NCBI GenBank assembly: GCA_944325905.1
Contig: CALVBY010000008.1
Coordinates: 1 to 43,028, forward strand
Source: Candidatus Gastranaerophilales bacterium
Lineage (GTDB): Bacteria > Cyanobacteriota > Vampirovibrionia > Gastranaerophilales > Gastranaerophilaceae
DNA: 43,028 nucleotides
Reading direction: 5' to 3'
Both the position numbers and the translations under genes were made by a program. Below, in pieces: positions 1 to 8,044 of this stretch. Position 1 is the first letter of the stretch; the number at the start of each line of letters is the position of its first letter. The notes under the pieces were generated by a model. It worked only from the letters and a program-made list of their open reading frames with translations, was not told where the DNA came from and made no database searches.

Positions 1-417
1 TTAGTACAAAATTTGAACATATACGGTTCTCGTCCTCGCTTTATTATCAAAATCAACCAACACAATTTGCTGCCATTGTCCTAAATGTAATGCTCCTTCA
101 AGTAAAGGCACCATTGTGGAACTTCCGACAATAGACGCTCTAATATGAGCATATCCGTTGCCATCGTGCCAAGTTTCATCGTGGTGATAAACACCTGTTG
201 TAGGAGCAATTCTATCCAAAGCTTCCGGCAAATCAACCAACAAGCCCGGTTCAAATTCAATATTTGTTATCGACACCGTACTACCGGCCACATAAACATA
301 TACAACGGCATTTTGAAGTGAATGTCTGTAAACAAGATTTTTCACATCATTCGTAATATCAACTATATCTGTGTTACCTTTTGTATGAACCGTGAATTTT
401 TCACAAATTAAAGTCAT
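1..417 (-). CDS. YjbQ/UPF0047 family protein
   Basis: A complete 138-residue protein of the YjbQ (UPF0047) family, small soluble cytosolic proteins sometimes annotated as secondary thiamine-phosphate synthases; the physiological role is not settled. The family signature is visible in the second half: VYHHDETWHDGNGYAHIRA, with its clustered histidines and the DGNGYAH core, then SIVGSS, LHLGQWQQIVLVDFD and a closing KARTR segment. Length is normal for the family. The ATG overlaps the stop of the upstream amidohydrolase-like gene in an ATGA overlap (414-417), so the two are probably translationally coupled. It is the last visible gene of an obgE - amidohydrolase - yjbQ run on the minus strand. 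Family call is confident, function is not. Confidence 0.9.
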   Translation of the reverse strand: MTLICEKFTVHTKGNTDIVDITNDVKNLVYRHSLQNAVVYVYVAGSTVSITNIEFEPGLLVDLPEALDRIAPTTGVYHHDETWHDGNGYAHIRASIVGSSTMVPLLEGALHLGQWQQIVLVDFDNKARTRTVYVQILY

Positions 418-1727
418 AGTGTGAATCTAATATCTCCGCGCTTAACAATTTTTCTACCTTTTGAATATGTTGAATATGGGAAGTGTTTACCTAAAATAGC
501 ATGATAATCCTCACCGTCTTCAAGCTTAAATACATTGAAATCAGCATCTTTGCCAACTTCGATTGTACCAGTTATATGCTCTAATCTCAGAATTTTTGCA
601 GGATAAATTGTCAAATATTTCAAGAGTTCAACTACATCCAAATGCGCTGATTTGTTAGATTCAACAGCAATTTTTAAAAGACTGTATTCCTTTTCAGTTT
701 TAAAACTTTGAGATGAAAAACCAAAGTTTTTATCAAAAAATTTCAATACAGTTGCAAAATCCAATTTTTTATTACAAATTTCGTCACTGTAAAGTGGCTG
801 ATACACGAACTTAACACCCGTATCTGCCAATTTTTGTAACTCAGCTTCGTCTAAGTAATTTGCATTTGCCACAATGACCTTTTTAGTCAGAACCTTTAAA
901 TCATCAAGGTACTCAACAGGACTTTCAGTCCTTTTATACGGAGTAATTTTTCTAAATCCCATAAACTTGTGTAACAAATCCACATCCGAGAAACCATGTT
1001 CTAACCACTCCATCTCATCTTGAGCTTCAGCAAAACGAGTCATCAAAAGCATATTATGTTTTCTGCAATATTTAGAAAAAAGTTCCCACAACTTTTTATG
1101 CACACCTGAAATTGAATGCAACATAATACCTATATGAGTATTTTCACCCTTATGGAAAACATAATTTTCTACTTTATCACGGAGTGCTTTAAATTTCTTC
1201 TTACTCTTATCTGAGCTATCAGCGAAAACTTCAAAAAACATGTAATTTTTTATAGGGGCCTTGTTAATTATTTCAAAATACTTATCCTCTTTTGAAACCT
1301 GAGCAATACAAGTTGTTCCGGCCTTGATAGCTGATTCAAGCCCCTCTTTAAAAGATTTAATTTTTTCACTTCTGTCTAAAACAAAATATGCACTCAAGAT
1401 ATCAGCCCATTTTCTGCTGTAATTATCAGGTCTAACACCTGCAAAAGTATAATTTTTAGCAATTGTTTGGAAGAATTTTTTCAAGCGATTTTTTACACCA
1501 TGTGGCCTTGATAGGCCGACATCCGTGTACTGATACTGAGTAAATAAATCAATAAAACCAGGCACAACAACGGCATTACCTAAATCTTTGACATATTTTT
1601 CCTCAAACTTAGAAGCATCTTCATTAGGAATAATATCGACGAATTTGCCTTCATCGACAACTATAGCTTTATTTTCTAAAACCTCACCCGTTGAAGTTAA
1701 TATCCATCTTGATTTGTAACACTTCAT
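414..1727 (-). CDS. Amidohydrolase-fold protein lacking the metal ligands
   Basis: A 437-residue protein with the layout of the TRZ/ATZ-type amidohydrolases: a small N-terminal beta domain, then VVVPGFIDL (residues 54-61), a TIM-barrel region and a C-terminal composite beta domain (ITGTIEVGKDADFNVFKL, 385-402). In active members the strand-1 motif is HxH; here the same place reads LFTQY, with F62 and Q64. The following H (HlaE) is R231, the next (aH) is N288 and the catalytic D (GtDS) is Q340. All five expected metal or catalytic ligands therefore seem to be replaced while the scaffold is intact. It may be non-catalytic or bind ligand in another way. The start is supported by an AGGGGTGA Shine-Dalgarno. 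It lies 65 bp behind obgE and is coupled to the YjbQ gene. Confidence 0.8.
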   Translation of the reverse strand: MKCYKSRWILTSTGEVLENKAIVVDEGKFVDIIPNEDASKFEEKYVKDLGNAVVVPGFIDLFTQYQYTDVGLSRPHGVKNRLKKFFQTIAKNYTFAGVRPDNYSRKWADILSAYFVLDRSEKIKSFKEGLESAIKAGTTCIAQVSKEDKYFEIINKAPIKNYMFFEVFADSSDKSKKKFKALRDKVENYVFHKGENTHIGIMLHSISGVHKKLWELFSKYCRKHNMLLMTRFAEAQDEMEWLEHGFSDVDLLHKFMGFRKITPYKRTESPVEYLDDLKVLTKKVIVANANYLDEAELQKLADTGVKFVYQPLYSDEICNKKLDFATVLKFFDKNFGFSSQSFKTEKEYSLLKIAVESNKSAHLDVVELLKYLTIYPAKILRLEHITGTIEVGKDADFNVFKLEDGEDYHAILGKHFPYSTYSKGRKIVKRGDIRFTL

Positions 1728-1792
1728 GCTGTCACCCCTAAGTATTAGAATAACAAATTTAAATCAAAAAAGCAAGAGTGTTAAGGAAAAAA

Positions 1793-3076
1793 CTACGAAT
1801 ACATTTGATCTTCCCAATATTCCATTTCCAAATGTCCAATAACAACAGTATCACCGTCTTTTATACCTAGTTTTTTAAGTTCCTCAAAAACTCCCATACC
1901 GATTAGAATATTTTGAAGCCTTATAACCTGCTCTGTATTTCTGGCATCAGTAACTGCTGCAAGGCGCTTGATTTTACCACCATCAACAATATATGTATCT
2001 TTTGCAACTTTATAAATTTCATAAGAACTGTCATCATTGTTATAAGCATCCAAATCTTCTTCAATGACAATATCAGAGACATGATGCTCAATTTCATCAA
2101 CTTTTAAAGACATAAAGTCGACCAATTTTTCAATATTTTCACCTGTAACAGCCGAAATTAAGAATACATCCCCTGAAAGCTTTTCAAATTCACTGTAAAG
2201 TTCGGTTTTTCTATCTTCATCAATTGCATCAATTTTGTTAAGTGCGACAATCTGATATAAATTAGCCAATTTTTCAGAATGTTTTGCCAACTCAGAATTA
2301 ATAATATTAAAATTATCAACAGGATTTTCTGCAGTAGAATCAACAAGGTGAACCAAGAATCTGCATCTTTCAATATGACGCAAAAAATCATGTCCCAAAC
2401 CAACACCTTCAGAAGCTCCCTCGATAAGCCCAGGAATATCTGCTACAACATACCCGTCACCTGAACGTTTTCTTACAACACCTAAATTTGGAATAAGAGT
2501 TGTAAAAGGATAATCAGCAATTTTGGGCTTTGCAGATGAAATTCTGCTAATCAACGTAGATTTACCGGCATTAGGCATCCCTAAAAGCCCGACATCAGCT
2601 ATCAATTTAAGCTCAAGTTCTAACTCTCTTTCAATACCTGGCTCACCAGGTTCACAAAATTGAGGTGCACGCTTTTGTGCTGTAGCAAACCTTGCATTTC
2701 CGCGACCGCCTCTGCCGCCTTTTGCAACAAGAACCTTTTGTTCATGCTCAGTCAAATCAGCAATAGCGTTACCTGTTTTTAAATCTCTTACAACAGTTCC
2801 GACGGGAACTTTTATAACCAAATTCTTTGCACAACGCCCGTGCATGTTTTTAATACTGCCATTTTCACCGTTATCAGCCTTAAAAACAGATTTATACTTA
2901 AAATCCATTAACGTGGACATATTTTCATCCGCAACTAAATAGACATCACCGCCGGAACCACCGTCACCGCCAGCCGGGCCGCCTTTGTCTACGTATTTTT
3001 CTCTACGCCAAGCTACCATACCGTTTCCGCCACGACCTGAAATAATTCTTATACGAGTTTTGTCTAAAAATTGCAT
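1793..3076 (-). CDS. obgE: GTPase Obg/CgtA
   Basis: A 427-residue Obg GTPase, a ribosome-associated regulator of 50S assembly and stress responses. Three domains are visible in order. The glycine-rich Obg fold (about 1-158) has repeats such as GGPAGGDGGSGGD and GGRGGRGNARF. The G domain has the P-loop GMPNAGKS (166-173), switch/G3 DIPGLIEGA (about 213) and G4 NKID (about 281). A C-terminal OCT domain (about 345-420) contains YIVDGGKIKRL and ends in WED. The start ATG follows AGAGGACAATAA, a good Shine-Dalgarno. It is divergent from tsaD; the tsaD promoter overlaps the start of obgE, so the two may compete. Family identification is secure. Confidence 0.97.
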   Translation of the reverse strand: MQFLDKTRIRIISGRGGNGMVAWRREKYVDKGGPAGGDGGSGGDVYLVADENMSTLMDFKYKSVFKADNGENGSIKNMHGRCAKNLVIKVPVGTVVRDLKTGNAIADLTEHEQKVLVAKGGRGGRGNARFATAQKRAPQFCEPGEPGIERELELELKLIADVGLLGMPNAGKSTLISRISSAKPKIADYPFTTLIPNLGVVRKRSGDGYVVADIPGLIEGASEGVGLGHDFLRHIERCRFLVHLVDSTAENPVDNFNIINSELAKHSEKLANLYQIVALNKIDAIDEDRKTELYSEFEKLSGDVFLISAVTGENIEKLVDFMSLKVDEIEHHVSDIVIEEDLDAYNNDDSSYEIYKVAKDTYIVDGGKIKRLAAVTDARNTEQVIRLQNILIGMGVFEELKKLGIKDGDTVVIGHLEMEYWEDQMYS

Positions 3077-3100
3077 TTATTGTCCTCTTTGTATTACAAT
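3071..3100 (+). promoter_or_regulatory. Promoter of leaderless tsaD
   Basis: The -35-like TTGCAT (3071-3076) and -10-like TACAAT (3095-3100) are 18 nt apart. The -10 ends exactly 6 nt before the tsaD ATG at 3107, so transcription should begin at or next to the start codon. There is no Shine-Dalgarno between them. Inference from sequence only. Confidence 0.5.
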
Positions 3101-3106
3101 AATACT

Positions 3107-4147
3107 ATGAAAATGATAAAAAATACATTATTTAGTGAAAAACCCGTAAATATTGGGCCGGAAAGCGGCTATGACAATTACATCATGGCAATAGAATCAA
3201 GCTGTGATGAAACAGCTTGTGCAATTGTAAAAAACGGACGAGAAGTAATTTCCAATGTAGTTGCATCACAAATCAAAACACACGCACAATATGGCGGTGT
3301 AATACCGGAAATTGCAGCTCGCGAACACTTAGAAGCAATTAACGTTGTCATAGATGAAGCATTTAAACAGGCAAATATGACACCTGATAAAATAACAGCA
3401 TTTGCAGGAACTGTAGGACCCGGGCTTGTAGGATGTTTGTTAGTCGGATTAAACGCCGCAAAAACTTTAGCTTTAGTACATGACAAACCGTTTATCGGCG
3501 TTAACCATTTGAATGCACATCTTTGCGGAAATTATATTGATACAGATTTAAAACCGCCTTATATAGCACTTTTGGTAAGCGGCGGCCATACACAAATAAT
3601 AGACGTAAAATCATATTCTGAACAAAAAATTATCGGAGAGACAATTGACGATGCAGTCGGCGAAGCCTACGACAAAGTTGCAAGACTCATAGGACTTCCA
3701 TATCCAGGTGGTCCTGTGCTAGACAAGTTAGCAAGAGAAGGTAATCCTTTTGCATTTAAGCTTCCTGAGGCTAAAGTTGACGGATATAATTTCAGCTTCA
3801 GCGGCTTAAAAACAGCAGTTTTAAGACTTGTAAAATCATTTGACGGCAAAGAGCTCCCGGTAAATGATATTTGCGCGAGCTTTCAGGAATGTGTTTCTTC
3901 AACTTTGTTTAAAAAAGTAAAAAAAGCTTTGCTTGAAAGTGGCTACAAACAAGTTGTAATAGCAGGCGGAGTTGCGGCAAATTCAGAAATCAGAAAGAAG
4001 ATTTTTTCTCTTGAAAATGAAGGATATAAAGTTAATGCACCAGCTATGAAATACTGCACGGATAATGCCGCAATGGTAGCATCCTGCGCATACTTTAACA
4101 CAGACACATTTGATGATGTTGATGTTGAAGTATTTTCAAGAGCTTAA
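3107..4147 (+). CDS. tsaD: tRNA N6-adenosine threonylcarbamoyltransferase TsaD
   Basis: TsaD (Kae1/YgjD family) transfers the threonylcarbamoyl group to A37 of ANN-decoding tRNAs together with TsaB and TsaE, which are not in this window. The ASKHA-fold signature is clear: MAIESSCDETACAIV, the metal-binding HxxxH in VNHLNAHLCGNY, SGGHTQI, DDAVGEAYDKVARL, PYPGGPVLD and GGVAANSEIRKK. The reading frame extends upstream through a TTG at 3071, but that would begin inside obgE. ATG 3107 is preferred because a -10 box sits 6 nt ahead of it. It gives 346 residues with about 26 extra N-terminal residues before the usual family start at Met27 (ATG 3185), which remains an alternative. The last 12 bases overlap a convergent gene. 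Confidence 0.95.
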   Translation: MKMIKNTLFSEKPVNIGPESGYDNYIMAIESSCDETACAIVKNGREVISNVVASQIKTHAQYGGVIPEIAAREHLEAINVVIDEAFKQANMTPDKITAFAGTVGPGLVGCLLVGLNAAKTLALVHDKPFIGVNHLNAHLCGNYIDTDLKPPYIALLVSGGHTQIIDVKSYSEQKIIGETIDDAVGEAYDKVARLIGLPYPGGPVLDKLAREGNPFAFKLPEAKVDGYNFSFSGLKTAVLRLVKSFDGKELPVNDICASFQECVSSTLFKKVKKALLESGYKQVVIAGGVAANSEIRKKIFSLENEGYKVNAPAMKYCTDNAAMVASCAYFNTDTFDDVDVEVFSRA

Positions 4148-4471
4148 TTGGAAATCTCCTCTAACAAAACGTACGAGTCTGTTAAATATTTCAACTCTAT
4201 CCCTTGGAACATCTGTCAGAAAAATTCTATGGGAAAGGGGGTTTGCTTCATTATTATTTTTAACTGTCGCTTCCATTTTGGCAAACGAATCATATTTCAA
4301 TTTATCATTCGAAGCTGAAGGTAAAAAACTAACTTTTACCCCATGTCTTTTTACATATTTTTCGAAAGTTGGCATACCGGAAAGATATTTTTTGGTATAT
4401 TTTGGAAGTTTTCGAGATATATAAACGTTTGATAAACCTAACGCATATTTAATTGAATGAACTAAAGGCAT
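4136..4471 (-). CDS. Hypothetical 111-residue basic protein
   Basis: I do not recognise this family. The 111-residue product is basic and soluble-looking, with no signal peptide or membrane segment. It contains a Lys/Tyr-rich first half (LPKYTKKYLSG, EKYVKRHGVKV) and an Arg-rich tail (LTDVPRDRVEIFNRLVRFVRG). The gene is credible because AAGGAGAAATTT directly precedes its ATG, a strong Shine-Dalgarno. It is convergent with tsaD and the two 3' ends overlap by 12 bases. The next gene upstream on the same strand is gshB, 65 bp away, so they could share a transcript. No function is proposed. Confidence 0.65.
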   Translation of the reverse strand: MPLVHSIKYALGLSNVYISRKLPKYTKKYLSGMPTFEKYVKRHGVKVSFLPSASNDKLKYDSFAKMEATVKNNNEANPLSHRIFLTDVPRDRVEIFNRLVRFVRGDFQLSS

Positions 4472-4536
4472 AAATTTCTCCTTACGGATATAATAACAGT
4501 CTAAAATTAAAATTTTGTTACCGCAACAAGAAATTT

Positions 4537-5511
4537 TTACATAACTTTATGGTATAACTTACTTTCTGCAATATTTAAAATTTTATCAATTAGCATTTTT
4601 TCAAAATTTATACCAAAGGCATTATTTATTTCCTTTATAAAATAGCAAGGACTTGTAACGTTAATTTCAAGGATTTTTTCATCAACAACATCCAACCCTG
4701 CCATATAGATTCCCATTTTATTGAGTTTCTTCGCCAAAGGCTCAAAAAGATTTCTCTCAACCTCCGATAAACTTTCACCAATAACACAGCTGTCATTGTG
4801 TTCATTGAATTTAAAATCATCGTTACTCGGAAGTTTTCTGACGCAATAGTCGTAGACTTTATCACCGATAATGAGCACCCGCTTATCGCCATGAACAGCT
4901 GCCGGAAGATATTTTTGCACCATTACAAGATTTGTACCGTTGTTGGTCACAGAATTAATAATAACAGATGTATTTTTATCTCCTTGTTTCAAATACATAA
5001 CACCAGCGCCGAAGCATTTGTTCAGCGGCTTCAAAATAATCTCATTATTTTCCTTCAAAAACTCAAGGATATCTTTTCTTGAAGCAGTTACAATATTTTT
5101 GGGCAACAAATCATTAAAATAAACCGCATGCAATTTCTCGTTAAAATCGCGAATAGCCTTTGTATCATTTAATATAACCGTTTTATTTCTATCAACAAAA
5201 TCAAGGACATAAGTCGCATTTATATAATCCAAATCCACCGGCGGATCCGGTCTAAACATAACAAGCTCAAAATTATTTATTTCTTTTTGATACTCTTTTG
5301 CCTTATCAAAGAATATATTTCCATCCTTAACGTACGCATCAAAACCGGATGTATAAGGAATTCCGTCCTTTAATGACAATTTATCAATTGTAGTGATAAA
5401 GACATTGTTTTTGCGATCCAAAAATTCCTTTATCATCCAAAAATTCGTAACTAAATCATTGAACTCAAAATACTTAAGTTCTATTCTGTCTATAACAAAT
5501 AAAATATTCAT
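4537..5511 (-). CDS. gshB: Glutathione synthetase-like ATP-grasp enzyme
   Basis: A 324-residue ATP-grasp protein resembling prokaryotic glutathione synthetase GshB, which joins gamma-glutamylcysteine and glycine with ATP. The N-terminal domain carries the typical VMFRPDPPVDLDYINATYVLD segment, shown in part by RPDPPVD and YINATY. The ATP-binding part has EIILKPLNKCFGAGV (phosphate loop), MVQKYLPAAVHGDKRVLII and, at the Mg site, LDVVDEKILEINVTSPC. Length is normal for GshB. The ATG at 5511 is preceded by GTGAGGGC. It lies 25 bp downstream of the UPF0173 hydrolase gene on the same strand. No gshA is visible here, so the actual substrate is inferred from the family. Confidence 0.88.
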   Translation of the reverse strand: MNILFVIDRIELKYFEFNDLVTNFWMIKEFLDRKNNVFITTIDKLSLKDGIPYTSGFDAYVKDGNIFFDKAKEYQKEINNFELVMFRPDPPVDLDYINATYVLDFVDRNKTVILNDTKAIRDFNEKLHAVYFNDLLPKNIVTASRKDILEFLKENNEIILKPLNKCFGAGVMYLKQGDKNTSVIINSVTNNGTNLVMVQKYLPAAVHGDKRVLIIGDKVYDYCVRKLPSNDDFKFNEHNDSCVIGESLSEVERNLFEPLAKKLNKMGIYMAGLDVVDEKILEINVTSPCYFIKEINNAFGINFEKMLIDKILNIAESKLYHKVM

Positions 5512-5536
5512 AAGCCCTCACTTCAACCGAACAATA

Positions 5537-6199
5537 TTATATCTGGTCAGGATTTAAAACACCTACAGAGGTATTGTTCATATTGACAAGTTTAATAAAC
5601 TTCTCGACATCAGCCTCAATTTCAGGGAATGTACCATAATGCATAGGAATAACCGTTTTAACCCCCAGCCACTTTGCCGCAATAGCTGCATGTTCGACAT
5701 CCATAGTATAATTTCCGCCTATCGGAAGCATAGCAACTTGAGGGGCGTATAATTCCTTGATAGTCTTCATTTCAGAGTTCAAACAAGTATCGCCGGCATG
5801 GTATAATCTTGCGCCTGCAACATCCAAAAATATGCTTGCAGGACATCCGCCATAACGTCCGTCAGGTAATGAGCTTGAGTGGAATGCCGGTAAAAATATA
5901 GCACGCCCCCAAGAATATTGAAGCCAAGCACCTAAAGATACAGATTTTGCCTTTGCACCTTGCTCTCTACAATATGCAGCAAGCTCAGGAACTGCCGTTA
6001 TTTCTATATCCAAATCCTTTGCGATTTCAATAGCTTGCCCAAGGTGATCACCGTGTGCGTGAGTCAACAAAATATCCTTCAAAGGCTCTTTTTTCCAGTC
6101 ATATTTTTTATTAATACTTACATAAGGGTCAATTATAACCGCATTTTCACCATTAGTAATCTGAAACGCACTGTGCCCTATATACTTAATATCAACCAT
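5537..6199 (-). CDS. UPF0173 metallo-beta-lactamase-fold hydrolase
   Basis: A 220-residue metal-dependent hydrolase of the UPF0173 (YtkL-like) group in the metallo-beta-lactamase superfamily. The signature THAHGDHLG gives H47, H49, D51 and H52. Further metal-site elements are LYHAGDTCL and VIPMHYGTFP, and the family segment MLPIGGNYTMD is present. No signal peptide is seen, so a cytosolic enzyme is likely; the natural substrate of this family is not established. The ATG is preceded by AAAGGAGTATT, a strong Shine-Dalgarno. The gene is divergent from ribD, whose promoter lies in the 58-bp gap, and is followed at 25 bp by gshB. Confidence 0.92.
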   Translation of the reverse strand: MVDIKYIGHSAFQITNGENAVIIDPYVSINKKYDWKKEPLKDILLTHAHGDHLGQAIEIAKDLDIEITAVPELAAYCREQGAKAKSVSLGAWLQYSWGRAIFLPAFHSSSLPDGRYGGCPASIFLDVAGARLYHAGDTCLNSEMKTIKELYAPQVAMLPIGGNYTMDVEHAAIAAKWLGVKTVIPMHYGTFPEIEADVEKFIKLVNMNNTSVGVLNPDQI

Positions 6200-6222
6200 A
6201 ATAATACTCCTTTACATTACCC

Positions 6223-6251
6223 TTTAAATCTACCATATTTTTATGTAAAAT
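6223..6251 (+). promoter_or_regulatory. Promoter of leaderless ribD
   Basis: TTTAAA (6223-6228) and TAAAAT (6246-6251) are separated by 17 nt. The -10 ends 6 nt before the ribD ATG at 6258, and no Shine-Dalgarno is present. Same geometry as upstream of tsaD, dnaX and other genes here. Confidence 0.45.
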
Positions 6252-6257
6252 ACAATT

Positions 6258-7292
6258 ATGCAACAAAAATATATGGAAAAGTGCATAGAACTGGCGAAAC
6301 AAGCCGAGGGAATGACCTCACCAAACCCGCTTGTAGGGTGTGTTGTAACCGATGAATTCGACAATGTAATTGCGACAGGATATCATCACAAATACGGCGA
6401 AAACCACGCCGAACGAGATGCTCTTTTGAAAATCAACAAAGGCGACGGCGATACGCTTTATGTAAACTTAGAACCCTGCTCACACTACGGCAAAACTCCG
6501 CCCTGCACTGATTTAATCATTGAAAAAGGGATTAAACATGTTGTTGTAGGTATGCTTGACCCAAATCCACTGGTTTCAGGGATAGAAAAACTTAAAAAAG
6601 CAGGCATAGATGTGACAACAGGCGTTCTTGAAGAAGAATGCAAAAAACTAAATGAAGTTTTCATTACCAATATGACAGAAAACAGGATTTTTGTTGCACT
6701 AAAAACAGCAACCACACTTGACGGAAAAATTGCAACATCAAACGGCTCTTCCAAATGGATTACCTCAGAAAAAGCACGCGATGAAGTTCATAAGATAAGA
6801 AAACGCTACGATGCTATAATGACAAGCTCCACAACTGTCATTGCCGATAATCCGACAATGGAGCATCGAAAAAAAGTTATTCTTGACAGAGAGCTTAAAA
6901 CTGATTTGAAATCAAAAATATACCAGCAAGGCGAAATCTATGTATTCAATGAAAAAGTTGATGACTTGAATGGGAATATTAATTTAATCAAAACCCCTGT
7001 CAAAGATGGCAAAATAAGCCTTGAATTTGTATTCAAAAAGCTCTACGAACTCGGTATGCGAAGCGTTTTAATCGAATGCGGAGGCAAACTTAACGGCAAA
7101 GCATTAAAATACACTGACAAAATTTACCATTTTATTGCACCTAAAATCACTGGCGACAACCTTTCAAAATCCTGTTTTGACTATAGAAAAATAGCCGATA
7201 TATCTGAGTGCAAAGAATTCAAATTTGATGAAATAAAAGTTTTTGAGCCGGATATTTTATTAACTTACTATCCAATAGATAAAAAGCTTTAG
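6258..7292 (+). CDS. ribD: Bifunctional riboflavin deaminase/reductase RibD
   Basis: RibD carries out two consecutive steps of riboflavin synthesis: deamination of the pyrimidine made by GTP cyclohydrolase II and reduction of its ribosyl chain with NADPH. The N-terminal deaminase (about 1-145) has HAERDAL with H50 and E52, and the zinc cysteines in EPCSHYGKTPPC (C74, C83). The C-terminal reductase (about 146-344) begins IFVALKTATTLDGKIAT and includes SSKWITSEKARDEVH and SVLIECGGKLNG. At 344 residues it is slightly short of typical, because the reductase middle is compact. No other rib gene is adjacent. The start lacks a Shine-Dalgarno and appears leaderless. Confidence 0.95.
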   Translation: MQQKYMEKCIELAKQAEGMTSPNPLVGCVVTDEFDNVIATGYHHKYGENHAERDALLKINKGDGDTLYVNLEPCSHYGKTPPCTDLIIEKGIKHVVVGMLDPNPLVSGIEKLKKAGIDVTTGVLEEECKKLNEVFITNMTENRIFVALKTATTLDGKIATSNGSSKWITSEKARDEVHKIRKRYDAIMTSSTTVIADNPTMEHRKKVILDRELKTDLKSKIYQQGEIYVFNEKVDDLNGNINLIKTPVKDGKISLEFVFKKLYELGMRSVLIECGGKLNGKALKYTDKIYHFIAPKITGDNLSKSCFDYRKIADISECKEFKFDEIKVFEPDILLTYYPIDKKL

Positions 7293-7298
7293 CAAATT

Positions 7299-7304
7299 TA
7301 TACT
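7299..7304 (+). promoter_or_regulatory. -10 box of the leaderless Memo-like gene
   Basis: TATACT at 7299-7304 ends 6 nt before the ATG at 7311, in the 18-bp gap after the ribD stop. I see no convincing -35, and no Shine-Dalgarno. The gene may therefore have its own start in addition to read-through from ribD. Confidence 0.35.
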
Positions 7305-7310
7305 GCATTT

Positions 7311-8042
7311 ATGAAAATAAAACCGCTTGCTGCAGGAAAATATTATCCTGATAATAAATCCGAATTATTAAACCTTTTTAAAGAGCTAAAATCCCCGCCA
7401 AACTCATCAGATTCAAGGTTGATAATAGTACCGCATGCAGGATTTGAATTTATACGGGAAATTTCCATAAAAACATACTCTGCACTTAATGATACTGCTG
7501 AAAATGTCATAATATTTGCACCGGCCACGTACAATCTGGTGTATGGCACAGTAACTTCAGATGCAGAGGCTTTTGTAACTCCGTTTGGTAAAATAGCAAT
7601 AAAACCTTATGACACCGAAATTAACAACAAAATTTTTGCATCCGAAACAGCTTTGACAGTGCAACTGCCTTTTGTAAAATATTTTTATCCTAAGGCCACT
7701 TTAACACCGATAATATACGGTTGTGAAGATTATAAAAATATTGCAAAAATTATTGAAAATGAGATTGATAAAAGTCTAATTATAATATCATCCAATCTTA
7801 GCCGCTTTTTACCTGAGAGAGAAGCCTTAAAGTTAGATGATCAAACCTCAAGAATGATTGAGCGAAAGCAAACAGAAGACTTTGACAACGAGCTTGCAGA
7901 CGGAGCGGTCGGGATATGTGGCGCAATAGAATTTGCCAAAAAACACAACCTGAATTTTATACGTACCGGATACACAAATTCTGCAAAAACAAATGGAGAT
8001 ACCTCAAATGTAGTCGGCTATAGCGGTTGGTATCTGGCATAA
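7311..8042 (+). CDS. Memo-like (AmmeMemoRadiSam system protein B) family protein
   Basis: A 243-residue protein of the Memo family (AmmeMemoRadiSam system protein B). Family landmarks are in order: AGKYYP (8-13), VPHAGFEF (40-47), a QLPFVKYFYP segment (118-127), SSNLSRFLP (160-168), CGA at 203-205 and NVVGYSGWYLA at the end. The usual metal or active-site residues are only partly kept. H42 and C203 remain, but the GPxH histidine is T73 and the SSDxxH pair is N162/R165. The radical-SAM and AMMECR1 partners usually encoded nearby are absent from the window. It is probably a divergent, possibly non-catalytic member. It is 18 bp behind ribD and ends 2 bp from the convergent dnaX. Confidence 0.8.
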   Translation: MKIKPLAAGKYYPDNKSELLNLFKELKSPPNSSDSRLIIVPHAGFEFIREISIKTYSALNDTAENVIIFAPATYNLVYGTVTSDAEAFVTPFGKIAIKPYDTEINNKIFASETALTVQLPFVKYFYPKATLTPIIYGCEDYKNIAKIIENEIDKSLIIISSNLSRFLPEREALKLDDQTSRMIERKQTEDFDNELADGAVGICGAIEFAKKHNLNFIRTGYTNSAKTNGDTSNVVGYSGWYLA

Positions 8043-8044
8043 AA

